From Rhinopithecus roxellana (Eukaryota > Chordata > Mammalia > Primates > Cercopithecidae), in the NCBI RefSeq assembly GCF_007565055.1, contig NC_044557.1:143418993-143482992 (forward strand): a stretch of 64,000 bases of DNA, read 5' to 3'. Positions 10,086 through 23,095 of the stretch are shown in pieces (the first letter of the stretch is position 1; every line of letters begins with the position of its first letter). The position numbers were made by a program, and so were the translations under genes. A model generated the notes under the pieces. The model did not search any database. It was not told the DNA's origin and saw only the letters and a program-made list of their open reading frames with translations.

Positions 10086-10634
10086 TGTATTAGTCAGGGT
10101 TCTGTAGAGGGAGAGGACTAATAGGATTGACGTATATATGAAAGGGAGTTTATTAAGGAGTATTGACTCACACGATCACAAGGTAAAGTCCCACAAGAGA
10201 CCATCTGCAAGCTGAGGAGCCAGGAAGCTGGTTCAAGTCCCCAAACCTCGAAAGTAGGGAAGCCAACAGTGCAGCCTTCAGTCTGTGGCTGAAGGCCTTA
10301 GAGCCCCTGGCAAACCACCGGCATACATCCAAGAGTCCAAAAGCTGAAGAACTTGGAGTTTGATGTTTAAGGTCAGGAAGCATCTAGCACAGGAGAAGGA
10401 TGGAGGCTGGAAGACTCAGCAGGTCTAGTCCTTCCATGTTCCTCTTCCTGCTTCTATCCTAGCCATGCTGGCAGCTAATTAGATGGTGCCCACCCAGATT
10501 GAGGGTGGGTCTGCCTTTCCCAGTCTACTGACTCAAATGTGAATCTCCTTTGGCAACACCCTCACGGACACACCCAGGAACAATACTTTGCATCCTTCAA
10601 TCCATCAAGTGGACACTCACTATTAACCATCACA
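10086..10634 (-). mobile_element. MLT2-type solo LTR (ERVL)
   Basis: 549-bp LTR. On the minus strand it begins tgtgatggttaata, contains 'gttcctgggtgtgtccgtg' and 'aatctgggtgggcaccatc', has an aataaa near its end (complement at 10148-10154), and closes 'cctgactaataca'. This is the MLT2 layout. Flanks ggtat (10081-10085) and gatat (10635-10639) form a 5-bp target duplication with one change. It is a solo LTR with no viral coding sequence. Confidence 0.85.
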
Positions 10635-10726
10635 GATATTAAATACTGAGCACTTATTTCAGTGCCTCCAAACACATATCAGATATTTCGTCAGCTCACT
10701 TTTCTCTTCCCTGTACATTAAAAAAA

Positions 10727-11016
10727 TTTTTTTTCTTTTTTAGGCAGGGTCTCACTCCCCCAGGGTGGAGTGTAGTGGCGCAGTCATAGCTCACTGCTGC
10801 CTTGAACTCCTGGGCTCAAGCAATACTCCCTCAGCCTCTCTCGTAGCTAGAACTACAGGCACAGGCCACCACCCCAAGCTAGTTTTAACAATTATTTATA
10901 GTGATGGGATCTTGCTGCGTTGTCCAGGCTGGTCTTAAACTCCTGATCTCAGGTGATCCTCCCACCTCAGCTGCCCAAAGTTCTGGGAGTACAGGTGTAA
11001 GCCACTGTGGCCGGCC
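10727..11016 (-). mobile_element. Alu (AluJ-like)
   Basis: Antisense dimeric Alu starting in a T-rich tail and ending 'gccactgtggccggcc'. Flanked by cctgtacatt (10710-10719) and cctatacatt (11017-11026), a target duplication with one change. Confidence 0.93.
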
Positions 11017-11089
11017 CCTATACATTTTTCTTAGCTTAAATATATCGACAGTGAGGAGGGGATCCCAAGGTTGATTGATTTACTCATAA

Positions 11090-11620
11090 CATATTTTGAG
11101 TACCCAATAGGTGCTAAATAGTGAAGTTATGATACTGGAGTAAAACAGAATCACTGCTCTCATGACATTTTAGTTGGGGAGGGAGAGAGAGACATCACAT
11201 AATATATAATTTCAAACAGTAACAAGTGCTGTGACATGAGGGATAGGTTTCTGTTCACCCCAATTACATTAGCACTTGGGCAGCTCCATGAAGCCAAGGA
11301 TGGCTTTGCAGAGGGCATGGCCCCTAGGGCTGGCAGTTCCAGCTGAGGAACAGTGTGGCAAAGGCTCCATAGCTGGCGAGAAAGCGGGCTTTGGAGGAGC
11401 CAAAGGGGCCAGTGTGACTGGAGTGCAGAAGCAGGGAAAACATTGTAGGGGGTGGGGCAGGGCCAGACAAGACAGGGTCTTGGGGGCGACTTACGTGTTT
11501 TGACTCTTTTCAAGAACAATTGGAAATTGTCAGTGATTATCGAGCAAGGGGTTGAGCTGATCAGGTTTATATTTTGAAAAAGAGGGATCATTCTTGCATC
11601 AGAGAGGGTGGAGGAACAAG
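11090..11620 (+). repeat. Ancient interspersed repeat, same family as 5560-6050
   Basis: Shows 'ttttgagtacccaataggtg', 'ggcaaaggctccatagctgg' and 'ggccagtgtgactggagtgc', a layout shared with the 5560-6050 and 30615-31010 stretches. Diverged; name uncertain. Confidence 0.5.
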
Positions 11621-11790
11621 GCAGCATGACCAGGTTTCTAAGCTTGGATGCCTGGGAGAATGAGGTGTCATCAGGATGGACAGGTGTGTCTGGAGGAAGA
11701 GCTGATGTTAAAGGAGAAGATGATTCTAGTTGAGATGCATCAGGATTTCCCAGGCTACTTGCAGCAGTAGTAGTGGTGGATACACGCTGA

Positions 11791-12093
11791 TTTTTTTCTT
11801 TTTGTTTTTCTTGTTTTTGAGACAGGGTCTTGTTCTATCACCCAGGCTGGAATACAGTGGCACAATCATAAGTTCTCTGTAGCCTCCAACTCCTGGGCTC
11901 AGGTTATCCTTCAGCCTCAGCCTCCTGAGTAGCTAGGACTACAGGCACATGCGTGGCTAGTTTTTAAATTTTTTCTAGAGACAGGGTTTCACTGTGTTGC
12001 CCAGGCTGGTCTTGAACTCCTGGGCTCGAGTGATCCTCCTGTCTCAGCCTCCCAGAGTGCTGGAATTACAGGTGTGAGCCACTGCACCCAGCC
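11791..12093 (-). mobile_element. Alu (AluJ/S-like)
   Basis: Antisense dimeric Alu from 'tttgagacagggtcttgttc' to 'gagccactgcacccagcc'. Short flanking repeats cgctgat and ggctgat. Confidence 0.93.
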
Positions 12094-12755
12094 AGGCTGA
12101 TCTTATACATGTGATTTAGAGTTCACAACACTTTTTCTCATCGAGTTATGTCTTTTCACAACACTCCTGTGAAACAGACAATACATTACCATTTCTTTTG
12201 TGCAGATGAAGAAACAAATGTTTGAAGAGATTAAGTGATTAACCCCAAAATTAGTTAGAATGCCCTCATTTTTGTATGTCTACTTTAATCCCCTCTCTCA
12301 TTGTAACTTTGACATATTTAAAACAGAATTCATCACTGCCCCCAGGCCTTCTCCTTTAGAACGGAACTCTGGTTTCTGGTGAGAAACCAAGACTGGAGCT
12401 TTAGGACGCATCCCACGTGTTTCCAAAATGCAATTCAGATTTGCACAGTAAGGATTAAAGATTTCCAAATTTCTGCCATAATTTATTTTAACTCTAATAT
12501 CTAAAAGTATATTGTCATGTCTTCAAAATTGCATTGTATACACAAGGCCCAACATCTGCTATAAAAAAATCTTCAAGCAGTTTTTATTGAAGTTAGTGAC
12601 CGTAATCCTTATCTGAGCACCTCTGGGGGGATTTAAAGAGCAATCAGTCTTCCAGGATTATCAACAATATTCAAGGGAAATCAGCTATAAATTTATTAGA
12701 GTAAAGCTGTCTTGTTAGATTTGTAGTAAATTTCCAATGAAAGATCATCACTAGA

Positions 12756-13054
12756 GTCCAGGTGCTGTGACCCACGCCTGTAATCTCTGCACTTTGGGAG
12801 GCCAAGGCAGATGGATCACTTGAAGCCAGGCGTTCAACACCATCCTGGGCAACATGGCAAAACCCTGTCTCCACAAAAAACACAAAAATTAGTCAGGCAT
12901 GGTGGCGTGCACTTATAGTCCCAGCTGCTTGGGAGGCTGAGGTGGGAGATCACTTTAGCTGGGCAGGCGGAAGTTGCAGTGAGCTATGATCACGCCACTC
13001 TACTCCAGCCTGGGTGACGGAGCAAAACCCTGTCTTAAAAAAAAAAAAAAAAAA
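12756..13054 (+). mobile_element. Alu (AluS-like) with clear target duplication
   Basis: Sense dimeric Alu with a 20-nt A-tail. Flanks: aaagatcatcactaga at 12740-12755, and the same with one change (catc to cgtc) at about 13053-13068. Confidence 0.95.
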
Positions 13055-13960
13055 AGATCGTCACTAGAAACTGTGCCCCATTTTCTAATAAAATACTCCA
13101 GACCTGAATCAGTATGCACTTCTTACCAGTCTGATCTAAAATCTCCCGAGGGCTGTGGAGAATGGGTGAAAATTAAATTCAACCAAAATATTGGTGTATA
13201 TTCAGCATTGTAGAATCTCTTGTGGAGGAGTCAGTTTCTTTTAGGAGGTAGTGCTTCTGGTTAACAGGGACCCTTTTTATTTGTACTGATTTATCAGTTG
13301 CTGCCTGAAGAAGTCCAAATAATGGAAAAATATCAGGGTTGGGCTTGGGCATGAGAGTGTTCAGTCTTATGCACGTCAGGGTACACTGGATTTCTGCATT
13401 TGTATCAGTAGTGTTTTTTCAACTCTGCTGTGATTATCTCATGGAAGGAAGGATTGAAGCAAACATGTAGTCAGAGTCCCCTTTGAGCTTATGTAGAACT
13501 TGGGGTAAATCCTACAGTTACTTCTTCATTATCCTTCCTCTTTACTCACTAGTATTTTGAATAAGATGAAATCAGGTTAATAGGATGCCGAGGCCAGCCT
13601 CGAGGGAAGAAAGCAACACATGGTAAGAGGATAGCTGGGAACTTGGATGCTATTTGGTGAAACAGGCAGATTTGCCTTAGTGCTGGTCATTGGGATGATA
13701 GTGGTTAGATATAGGTAGCCCCATACACATTTGGAAAGATGTACATTCACGATGTTACTTCATCCTCACAACTGCAGGAGGTGTGAAACAGGTATTTTTA
13801 TTCCTGTTCCGAGTGGGGAGATCAGGGCAATGGTTTCATTCCCAGGTGGAGCTGGGTCTTCTACCTTGTTCAGGTCCTTCTTGTTATGTGCCCCAGGGAA
13901 GGTAGTCACGTCTGCATCTTAATGATCACACTGCTGGGATTAGAGTTTTTGAGCTTTTCT

Positions 13961-14268
13961 TTTTTCTTTGTTTTTTTTTTTTGAGACGGAGTCTCGCTCT
14001 GTCAACCGGGCTGGAGTGCAGTGGCCGGTTCTCAGCTCACTGCAAGCTCCGCCGCCCGGGTTTATGCCATTCTCCTCCTGCCTCAGCCTCCGAGTAGCTG
14101 GGACTACAGGCGCCCGCCACCTCACCCGGCTAGTTTTTTGTATTTTTTTAGTAGAGACGGGGTTTCACCGTGTTAGCCAGGATGGTCTCGGTCTCCTGAC
14201 CTCGTGATCCACCCGTCTCGGCCTCCCAAAATGCGGGGATTACAGGCTTGAGCCACCGCGCCCGGCCC
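13961..14268 (-). mobile_element. AluY, Old World monkey type
   Basis: Antisense AluY with 'cggctagttttttgtat', 'ccacccgtctcggcctcc' and 'aggcttgagccaccgcgccc', the cercopithecid-lineage pattern. 16-bp target duplication gtttttgagcttttct (13945-13960) and gtttttgggcttttct (14269-14284). Confidence 0.95.
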
Positions 14269-14653
14269 GTTTTTGGGCTTTTCTCCTCCACTAGCAGTGA
14301 TACTTTAGACCAGATATTCTTGGCTTTAAATTAAACAGAAAAGCTTTTTCCATAGGAAAACATGGAGGAGGGGAAAGAGGAGGGAGTTGGGTTTGGAGAA
14401 ACAGACAGGATTAAATCTACCTTCCTGGACACCTTGAGCCAGTCTCATTCACCTGGGTGGTGTTTTTGCAGAGCTTACAGCTCTAGCACGCTGCTCCTGT
14501 CTCTGTGTGCCTTGGATTTTTAGAGCAGCCTCTCTGCCCTGCACTGCGAGAGGGTTGCGTCTGTACTGCTGGGTTTGTTACCTATGCTGACTGTGCAAAT
14601 CTCATAACCCTCTGGAACCTCTGTTTTCTCATCTATCAAAACGGGGAATTAAA

Positions 14654-14950
14654 ACCAGGTGTGGTGGCTCATGCCTGCAATCCCAGCACTTTCAGAGGCC
14701 AAGGCGGGTGGATTACTTGTGCCCAGGATGTCGAGACCAGCCCTGGCAACGTAGCAAGACACTGTCCCTACAGAAATAAAAATAAAAAAAATAGCAGGAC
14801 ATGGTGGTGCACACCTGTAGTCCCAGCTACTCCAGTGGCCAAGGAAAGGATCGCTTGATCCTGGGAGGTTGAGGCTTCAGTGAGCTGTGGTCACACCATT
14901 GCACTCTAGGCTTAGTGACACAGAGAGACTCTGTCTCAAACAAGCAAAAA
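14654..14950 (+). mobile_element. Alu (AluJ-like)
   Basis: Sense, diverged dimeric Alu, from 'accaggtgtggtggctcatg' to a short degenerate tail. Flanks acggggaattaaaa and actgggaatttaaaa form an aged target duplication. Confidence 0.92.
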
Positions 14951-15032
14951 CTGGGAATTTAAAAAGACTTGCCTTGTTTATGTCATGGGTTTTTGGTGAA
15001 AAAAAAGTTGACATAGTAAAAAATGACATGAG

Positions 15033-15338
15033 GGCCGGGCGCGGTGGCTCAAGCCTGTAATCCCAGCACTTTGGGAGGCCGAGACGGGTGGATCACGAGG
15101 TCAGGAGATCGAGACCATCCTGGCTAACATGGTGAAACCCCGTCTCTACTAAAAAATACAAAAAACTAGCCGGGCGAGGTGGCGGGCGCCTGTAGTCCCA
15201 GCTACTCGGGAGGCTCAGGCAGGAGAATGGCATAAACCCAGGAGGCGGAGCTTGCAGTGAGTTGAGATCCAGCCACTGCACTCCAGCCCGGGCAACAGAG
15301 TGAGACTCCGTCTCAAAAAAAAAAAAAAAAAAAAAAAA
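15033..15338 (+). mobile_element. AluY, Old World monkey type
   Basis: Nearly consensus sense AluY: 'ggccgggcgcggtggctcaa', 'ggccgagacgggtggatcac', 'actagccgggcgaggtggcg'. Flanked by aaaaaatgacatgag at 15018-15032, repeated after the A-tail (ending 15347). Confidence 0.96.
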
Positions 15339-16499
15339 TGACATGAGATAATATATTTGGAAATTCTTTGAAAACTGCAAATCCCAGTACAAATCTAAGG
15401 GGTTATTTTCACTAGGAGCACTAGAGACTGCCCCTCCCTTGTGTGACCGTCTCCTACCCAGGGGCTGCACACTTCAGTGTCCAGCACTGTTGGGCTGCAT
15501 CAGTCATTCTCTGAGCAAATATCCATCAAGGTTTAATCTGTGTAATGACGGGCATTACGGCGCCACGAGGGAGGCATAAGACGAGGATTTCATCTTTCAA
15601 GAGTTTTAGGCCCTGAAAAGAGCAGCAGTGAGTGCTCTGTAGGGCAGGATTTAATCACATTCCAGGAGGCCAGTGGCCTGTTCACCGGTTTGTGGAAGGC
15701 AGGGATGGAGGGGGTGGCAGAGAAAGGCAGAGAGGCCTGGGGGAAAGGACTCTGCAGTCCTGGCTGGTGAATGTCATTGCTAAGAAAGTGCAAAGCCTCG
15801 TGTGTCTGGGAGGGAGAATGCAAGGGAACAGTCTGATGGGGGTAAAGTGCTCTGGCTGGGACGCAGAAAGGTAAGTCTGAGTAGATGCTAACAGGACACC
15901 TTATGAGAGAAGAGTCAGGCTTGTTCCATGTATTCGTTTTCTTCATGACTTACCCTAGTACCCACGTATTATCTCCCAGCTCCTCAGGTGGGAAATCTGA
16001 CAAAGCAGGACTGGGTTCTCTGATTAGGGTCTTATGAGGCTGAAATCAAGATGTCAGCCATGATGGTCTCTTATCTGGAGGCCCTGGAGAAGAATCTGCT
16101 TCCAGGTATATTCACGTCGCTGGCCAAATGAACCAGCGGAAGGCCCTGATTCCTTACTGGGCATCAACCAGGGGCCAATCTTTGTACCTGGAGCTGCCTG
16201 CATTCCTTATGCTTTCCAGGTGGTCCCTCAAGCAATGGCAGATTGAGTCCTTCTCCTGCTTAAAAGCTCTCTATGACTTCCTCTTCTGCTGTCTCTCTCT
16301 GACTCTAGCTGGAGAAAGTTCTCTACTTTTGAAGAGCACTTGTGATTAGATTGGGCCCACAGTTAATCCTGGATAATCTCATTTTAAGGTCCATAGCTAC
16401 TAATTAATGTCTGAGGAATAACAGATTTACAAGTTCCAGATTAGGGCGTGGGTATCTTTTAAGGCCATGACACCTACCACACCCCTGTAGGCTGACGGG

Positions 16500-16790
16500 T
16501 CAGTGGTATAGGCCTGCCACCCCTTATCCAATATATCTGGACCCAGAAGTGCTTCAGATTTCAGCTTTTTTCCAGATTTTATAAAAGAAATACTGAGCAT
16601 GTACTATGTAATATATAATGCCTCCCAGCAAGGTCTGGGGCAACACTCTGTAAACAAATGCTATAAATATTGTAAATAGCCTCATGTTCAAGTTAGGATC
16701 CTCCCTGATATGAGTTACATGTTTTCAGAGCTTTTTGGATTTTAGAATTGTTGATAAGGGATGGTGGGCCTCCAGTCCATTTTTGAGCTG
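16500..16790. repeat. Possible ancient DNA-transposon or LINE fossil
   Basis: Contains 'ccacccct tatccaa'-like and 'cagaagtgcttcagatttca...ttttccagatttt' stretches that resemble a common old repeat. Family uncertain. Confidence 0.35.
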
Positions 16791-17999
16791 TGGTAATATA
16801 ATGAGAGCAAGTGGTCAAAAGAACTGGATTTTCATTTTGACTTGGTCTCTGCAGGACTTTTGTTTTCATAATCTGTAAAATGAGAGACTTTTAAATTGTT
16901 TAGTGACCATACAGCCCAGGTGCAGGTACTTCCTATGCTGCCCCTGGGAGAGACATCACTAATCAATCGCAGCACTCTCTCCTGATGAGCCAGGACAGGA
17001 CCTCACATCCTTGTCAACAGGGCTGCAGGCAGCCAAATGGAGCCCTAGGAGTTAACGGTACAGATGGACTCTGTTTGCTGAGGTGATTTCTCAGAAGTTT
17101 CACTCTAGCTCTAAACATGCAGATCTTAAAGCAACAGTCGATGCCTGTACGACAGGAAGAATGTTTTTTCCTATCACTACAGGCTGTTAAGGAGGGTTGC
17201 CATCCTGTTCCAATGAATAAGCCACACCACAAGGTCTAGGCTTTTGTATTTGAGCAGCAGTTAGGCAGGGGTGTGACAGGCAAACCCGGTGGTATGTGGC
17301 AAGGTCAACTCAATTTTATTTCTGTAAATAAGGCACAAACGATGTATTCTTTGGACAAGTGGCATTCCTTTCCTGAGCTGGTTTTCACCGCAGCCCTCCC
17401 CTCCAAGACTCAAAACATATCTTTTGGTCCACCTGGGTAACAGCTAATCTTCTCACATACAAAAATGTAGAGAGCTGTACCTTCCTGCCATGCAACAGTT
17501 TCTGTAGTTTTAACCAGAACACCAAACCACCCGATCTGTAGGTTTGCATTTGGATATGATTTTATACCAACATAACCCAAGTTATATCTTCATTAGTAAA
17601 TGGCTTCATTCAAGGAGATCCCTTACAGAACAAGGGAAGACTTGCCCCAGTTCTAAGAGTGAAGAATTTCTGCTTCACCCTTATAGCCACGAGAAGCAAA
17701 TCTTGGGAATCTGAGAATTGTTTGATGGCTGCTACAGGCTTTGGAAACCTTAAGGTCCAGGCTCAGAGTATCTTTCTACACATGCATGACAGTCTTTACA
17801 AAAGATTTTCTAAGGATACATTTTTGTTGGTTTAAAATTTTTATTATACCAAATAAATATCCAAAAGTAAGACGGCCTGAATAAGTACCAGATACCTGGC
17901 AACCATAGCACCAACAGAGTAGAAGATCTCTAGTTAGGGAATGGAAGTTTCAGTCCTTACAGGCAGCTCTGAGACTTGGGGTAGTATCCTGTAAGGCAG

Positions 18000-18472
18000 G
18001 AGCCCCTATCCCTGGGGTACCATTGGTCTGTGATCTGTTAGGAACTGGGCCACATGGCAGGAGGTGAGCAGCAGGCAAGCAAGTGAGCATTACTCCCTGG
18101 GCCCTGCCTCCTGTCAGATCATCAGTAGCGTTAGATTCTCATAGGAGCACGAACCCTATTGTGAACTGCGCACATGAGGGATCTAGGCTGTGTGCTCCTT
18201 GTGAGAATCTAATGCCTGATGATCTGTCACTGCCTCCCATTACCCTCAGATGGGACTTTATAGTTGAAGGAAGGAAGCCACCGATTCTGCATTATGAATT
18301 ATGATGAGTATGTAATAATAATAGAAATAAAGTACACAATAAATGTAATGCACCTGAATCATCCCGAAGCCATCCATCTGGCGCCCCCTATCTGTGGAAA
18401 ATTTGTCTTCCACAAAATGGGTCCTGATGCCAAAAAGCGGGGGACTGGGGATCAGTTTCTTCTGTAGACGTT
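18000..18472 (+). mobile_element. Old nonautonomous DNA transposon (hAT-like)
   Basis: Contains 'ggaactgggccacatggcag', 'gcctcctgtcagatcatcag', 'cgaaccctattgtgaactgc', 'ataataatagaaataaagta', 'aaaatttgtcttccacaaaa' and ends with 'gccaaaaagcgggggactgg'. This is the order of a widespread primate DNA-transposon repeat. Internal inverted stretches tagattctcataggagca and tgctccttgtgagaatcta are visible. The family name is not assigned. Confidence 0.65.
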
Positions 18473-19644
18473 AAATTTAGCAACACTGACCCTTTACAAA
18501 GGAAGCTGATAAAATGTGTAAATAGGAGAAAGCAGCTTGCCCAGTATTGTCTGACGGAAGCAGCAACAATTGCCTCCTGAAGTCCTTGAATTACAGGATG
18601 CCGTTCTCTCACCCCCAACCCACATCCTCTGGCAGGTACGTGGAGCAATAAAAGATGTTGTTCTTATCAGGAGCCCAGGCTTGGTCCTTCGCATTCTTCA
18701 GATGAAGAGTTGGAGGCAAAAGAAGTCTGTCTGGCTGCATTTTCCAAGCTGAGGAGGCTGAAGTAACATCTAGATTAGAACTGAGTATATGGTTTTTATT
18801 CTGCAAAGCTGTTGCCTTCTGCAAAATCGCTGGCTTGTCCTTATTTTTTGGCAGTGGTGATGCAGCTGAGGAACCTCTGAAGTGATGCTCTGCTTAATAC
18901 CAAGTCAGTGTTGTGGTTCTCCATGGATCACAGCGAACACGCAGGGTTACTGGGTGTCTACACTGAACTGGAGGTGCTGGGGACTAGTTGAGTTTCTCTG
19001 TCCTTCTGCCACATTTTGAGACATGCAGGTTCAGAGCAGATGCCATTCCCAGTTAACGATGAATGTAATGGGGAGTTAATGGGACTCAGAGAAAAAGACA
19101 GTGGCATGCTGTGTGAACAGACTCACCCTACCTAGGGGAGTTTGGGTATGAACTGCGAGTCCCCTGCAGCTGAAGAGACCCTTAGGGACCGTCTATGTGG
19201 ACAGCCATCTGAATGCAGTGATGTCCCCCGCCCCCACTCAGAGTCATTCTGCACCTGGTTGGGAGAATGGCAGATTCTGCCAACTCAAAGATAAGCTCCT
19301 CTGTGTTTCTCCGCTTATATGTAATTTGTAGGCTTGGAACTCATTAATCAGTACCGACTGTCCTTGCCCCTGAAGAGGACCTTGAATGAAACTATATCTG
19401 CTCACTTTTAGATTTTATCTCCAGAGAATTCTTCATTGTTTTTACAGAAATGGCCTTCAGAGTGGGACACACTGCAAAACAGGAGCTAACAAAAAAAAAA
19501 TTAGAACCAAACATCTGGGATTCAAAGCATCACACACACAGAAAAAGAAGACCCTGTAGCTGGCAGATGAAAGAGCCTCGAGCAAAAGTCTTCCTTGTGA
19601 TATATTCTTTAACCAAGTGGAGTTACAGATGAGGCCTCTTACTC

Positions 19645-19722
19645 TCCACCTCCACCACACAGGCACACACATGCCACACATTGCATGCATACATGCGCAC
19701 ACAACACACACATGCATGCTTT
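19645..19722. repeat. CA-rich imperfect microsatellite
   Basis: Runs of (ca)n broken by atg and gc units, with repeated 'catgcatg' motifs. Confidence 0.8.
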
Positions 19723-19872
19723 CCAAATACTGCCCCAAGGCTCTGATACCTGTTTTTAAGTCTGTCATTTTTCTATAACAACTAATGATCACAAAAACAA
19801 GCCACTAAAACATCCATTTTAGTTGTAAACTTGACACTAAAACTATGGTGGTTTTTAGTTGTTTGTGTGTGT

Positions 19873-20143
19873 GTTTTTTTAGAAACAGGATCTTGCTGTG
19901 TCACCCAGGTTCGAGTACAGTGGTGCAATAATGACTCACTACAGCCTCAAACTCCTGGGCTCAGGTGATCCTCCTGCCTCAGCCTCCCAAGAAGCTGGGA
20001 CTACAGATGCATGCTCCCAAGCCCAGCTAATTTTTTTTATTTGTTGTAGAGACAGTAGTCTCACCATGTTGCCCATGCGGGTCTTGAACTTCTGGCCTCA
20101 AGTGATCCTCTTGCCCCTGCCTCCCAAAGTGCTGAGATTACAG
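19873..20143 (-). mobile_element. Alu (AluJ-like), 5' truncated
   Basis: Antisense Alu from 'tttttttagaaacaggatct' to 'gctgagattacag'. The final 'gagccaccgcgcccggcc' part is missing. Confidence 0.92.
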
Positions 20144-21536
20144 TTCACTTCTATTTTTAAGTGTTATTGTAACTCATAGTGTTATGTTTCCATGAGTAGA
20201 GAGCAGTTAAGTAGCTACCTGTAAAATGATTTTAAGATATTATATGAAGCTTCCACTTAGATTTTCCTTCTTCTATACCTTTCTTTCAAACTAAAATTAA
20301 GGGTGCTGTCCGCTCTGAAATGATCAGTTCTCTAAAACTGGACTTCAGTGGTTTGCCTTGATAAAGGAGAGATTCGGAAGAGAGTAACCGAGATCCAAAC
20401 AAGTCTTTGAAAGAATAGAAAAGAATATGCTGAATTATTTCTGGGATTCTCATTCATCTCAAAGTGCTATTGCATAGCAACAAAAGTTCTGGGTTTTCTG
20501 TCACTTGTGCCTCAGGTTAAGGGGGAAAAGCAGTATTAGCAGCATAACGCTTTCGTGTGATTTAAGCAGAGGTGAGTACTGAGCTTGGCGAGTAGGCTGG
20601 GTGGCGAAGCGTGCACCCCACCCCAGAGTAGATACCTCGTGCCTGGGGTTAGTGGAACCAGCGTGGCATAGCCTGGTTCCTGGCTGCAGACAGCCATGTC
20701 ACCAGTCTCTGGGAGGCAAGGGGGTTTACACCTTAGAACAAGGACCACCATGGTAAGTAGAGAACTTGTGCTTCCGAAACACAAGCTAGAATTTTGAGGC
20801 TTAAATTGGATATAGAGACAAAAGAGGAATAATCCTATTCCAAGCTAGGAGTCATTTGCCTTGACGTATATTCCATTCTAGTACACATGAAGGAAGCATT
20901 TCAATGTAATTTTTATGAGAGATAAAGCATTGGACATGCCAGGTAAAAACAGATAATGAATTAATTGTGCATATCTTATTAATTCAAGAGTGGAGCCCTA
21001 ATCAGAGGGCTACGCAATTCCCCAAGTAGTTTCTGCATAACTGTAATAGAATTTCATGGTAGGTAATTTGTAGAATAAAATCTTATATAAGATAGAATCA
21101 CAAAATACTAGCACCTTAAAATTCACTTAAGCTGTTGTGCTTCTTAAAAGCAAACAGATAATCAAAATTTCTAAAATAAAAAGCTTAATATAAATTAGAA
21201 AAGAGAAAAACAGATTTCTAGTCTTAAGAGTTTATTCAACTTAATTTTGTTACCAACTTCATAGTGTATAACTTCATTGCAGGAGATATTTGCATTGATT
21301 CACTTATTGAACTCGTTAAAAGTAGTATGCTAGAATCCTGAGTCGGGAGACGTGTTGACCACTTCAAGGTCAGTCGTTCAACTTCTCTAAGGCTAAGTTT
21401 CCCAATCTATAAAACAGACGTTAAAGTAGCTACATGTCATTGGGTTAATGTGAGAATCAAATGAAATAATACACATAAAAGTGTTTTGTAAAGGATGTAT
21501 GATATGAATATTATTTTCTATTATTGTTATTATTAT

Positions 21537-21775
21537 TTATTGAGACAGAGTCTCACTCTCTACCTACAACATTCAAGTGATTCTCCTGCCTCAGACTCCT
21601 GAGTAGTTGGGATTACAGGTGCCTATCACCATGCCCGGCTAACTTTTGTATTTTTAGTAGAGACGGGGCTTCACCATGTTGGCCAGGCTGGTCTCGAACT
21701 CATGACTTCAAGTGATCTGCCCACCTTGGCTTCCCAAAGTGTTGGGATTACAGGCGTGAGACACTGCCCCCTGCC
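21537..21775 (-). mobile_element. Alu (AluS-like), internal deletion
   Basis: Antisense Alu missing about 55 bp between 'gagtctcactct' and 'caagtgattctcctgcctca'. Flanked by tattattttctattatt-like direct repeats. Confidence 0.92.
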
Positions 21776-22265
21776 TATTATTTTTCTATTATTATTTGTA
21801 GTTAAGTTCTATGTTCCATTTCGTCAGGACTTCCTGTATCAATCATTTTTTAAATCATGTTTTTAAGACTCTTTGAATATTTTCTAAACAATCCTTTATT
21901 ATTTTATGCTTACACTTCATATTTCACAATTCCTTTATTTCGCTTTCTTGTCTTTTACTTCTTCATGGATCCTATTTCAGTCGTCTCCCTGGGTGAGAAT
22001 GTAAGAGTGGCCTTTGAAACTCTCTCACATGTGAATGCTTTGCCCTAGCAACCTACACCAGCTCTGCATCACTGCATTTTCCAAAGATGTTACTGCCCAG
22101 TTCTGTTGTTTGTGCGTTGCTTAATGGTGTTTTAGGGGATGGTGCAATAAGAGTGAGCATGTTGTTCATCTAATATGACTGACGTTCTGTGTTCTAACAT
22201 GCTCAAAATAAACTCGGACACCAAAGACAGTGTTTTTAGTTGTTGTTGTTCTTTATTGTTTCATT

Positions 22266-22555
22266 TTGTTTTTGAGACAGAGTCTTACTCTGTCCCCCAG
22301 GCTGGAATGCAGTGGCGAGATCATGGCTCACTGCAGTCCTGACCTCCCCAGGCTCGGGTGATTCTCCCACCTTAGCCTCCCGAGTAGCTGGAACTACAGG
22401 CACACACCACCACGCCCAGGTAACTTTTGTATTTTCTGTAAAGACAGGGTTTCACCGTGTTGTCCAGGCTGGTCTCAAACTCCTGGGTGCAAACGATCTT
22501 CCTGACTCGGCCTCCCCAAGTGCTGGGATTACAGGTCTGAGCCACCGCAGCAGCT
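22266..22555 (-). mobile_element. Alu (AluS-like)
   Basis: Antisense dimeric Alu. Flanking gacagtgttttta and gacaatgttta resemble a target duplication. Confidence 0.93.
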
Positions 22556-23095
22556 GACAATGTTTAGTGATAGATGTGCCGTAAAATCTCACATCGTATT
22601 AGAGTCTGCTGTACTTTCAAGTCGGGGCATTCAGTAGTCTCTGCATGGATTTTGCTTGGAACAATATTAGAAAAATAAGGAAAAGATTTGCTGGGGTCTC
22701 CATTGTCCTTATTCATGTGTCAGTAAAATCACTCTACAAGGAGTTTGTACCATTTTTTAGCAATAAAATTTATTGTCCCGCTTTTCATCTTGTTAGTCTA
22801 CTTGGCCTTAGGAAAATCTCTCCTCTCTCTGTTATTATTCTTTTTAACTTTATTGAAGCAGAGTTCCATTATTTTGCCTCTCCCGTTATTTTAGAAACAA
22901 AAAGCTAAATCCCTGTATGCTCGGAAACTTAATATTATAGTCATCATTGGGAAATTGCCGTTTTGTTTAAAATGGCTGAAAAGAGGATGATCTGATTATT
23001 TCAATGACCTGGTTGGCAAAATGGGTGAGTTATAGACCATTGATTCTCAGAGCATTTGAATTCAGTCTCTCTTGATTAATAATGAAACTAGATCT

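Noticed and set aside
11160..11627. 155-codon open frame on the minus strand
   Set aside because: Covers another copy of the same ancient repeat family. No protein similarity is apparent.
18083..18304. 73-codon open frame (+)
   Set aside because: Falls inside the old DNA-transposon repeat at 18000-18472. No support as a gene.
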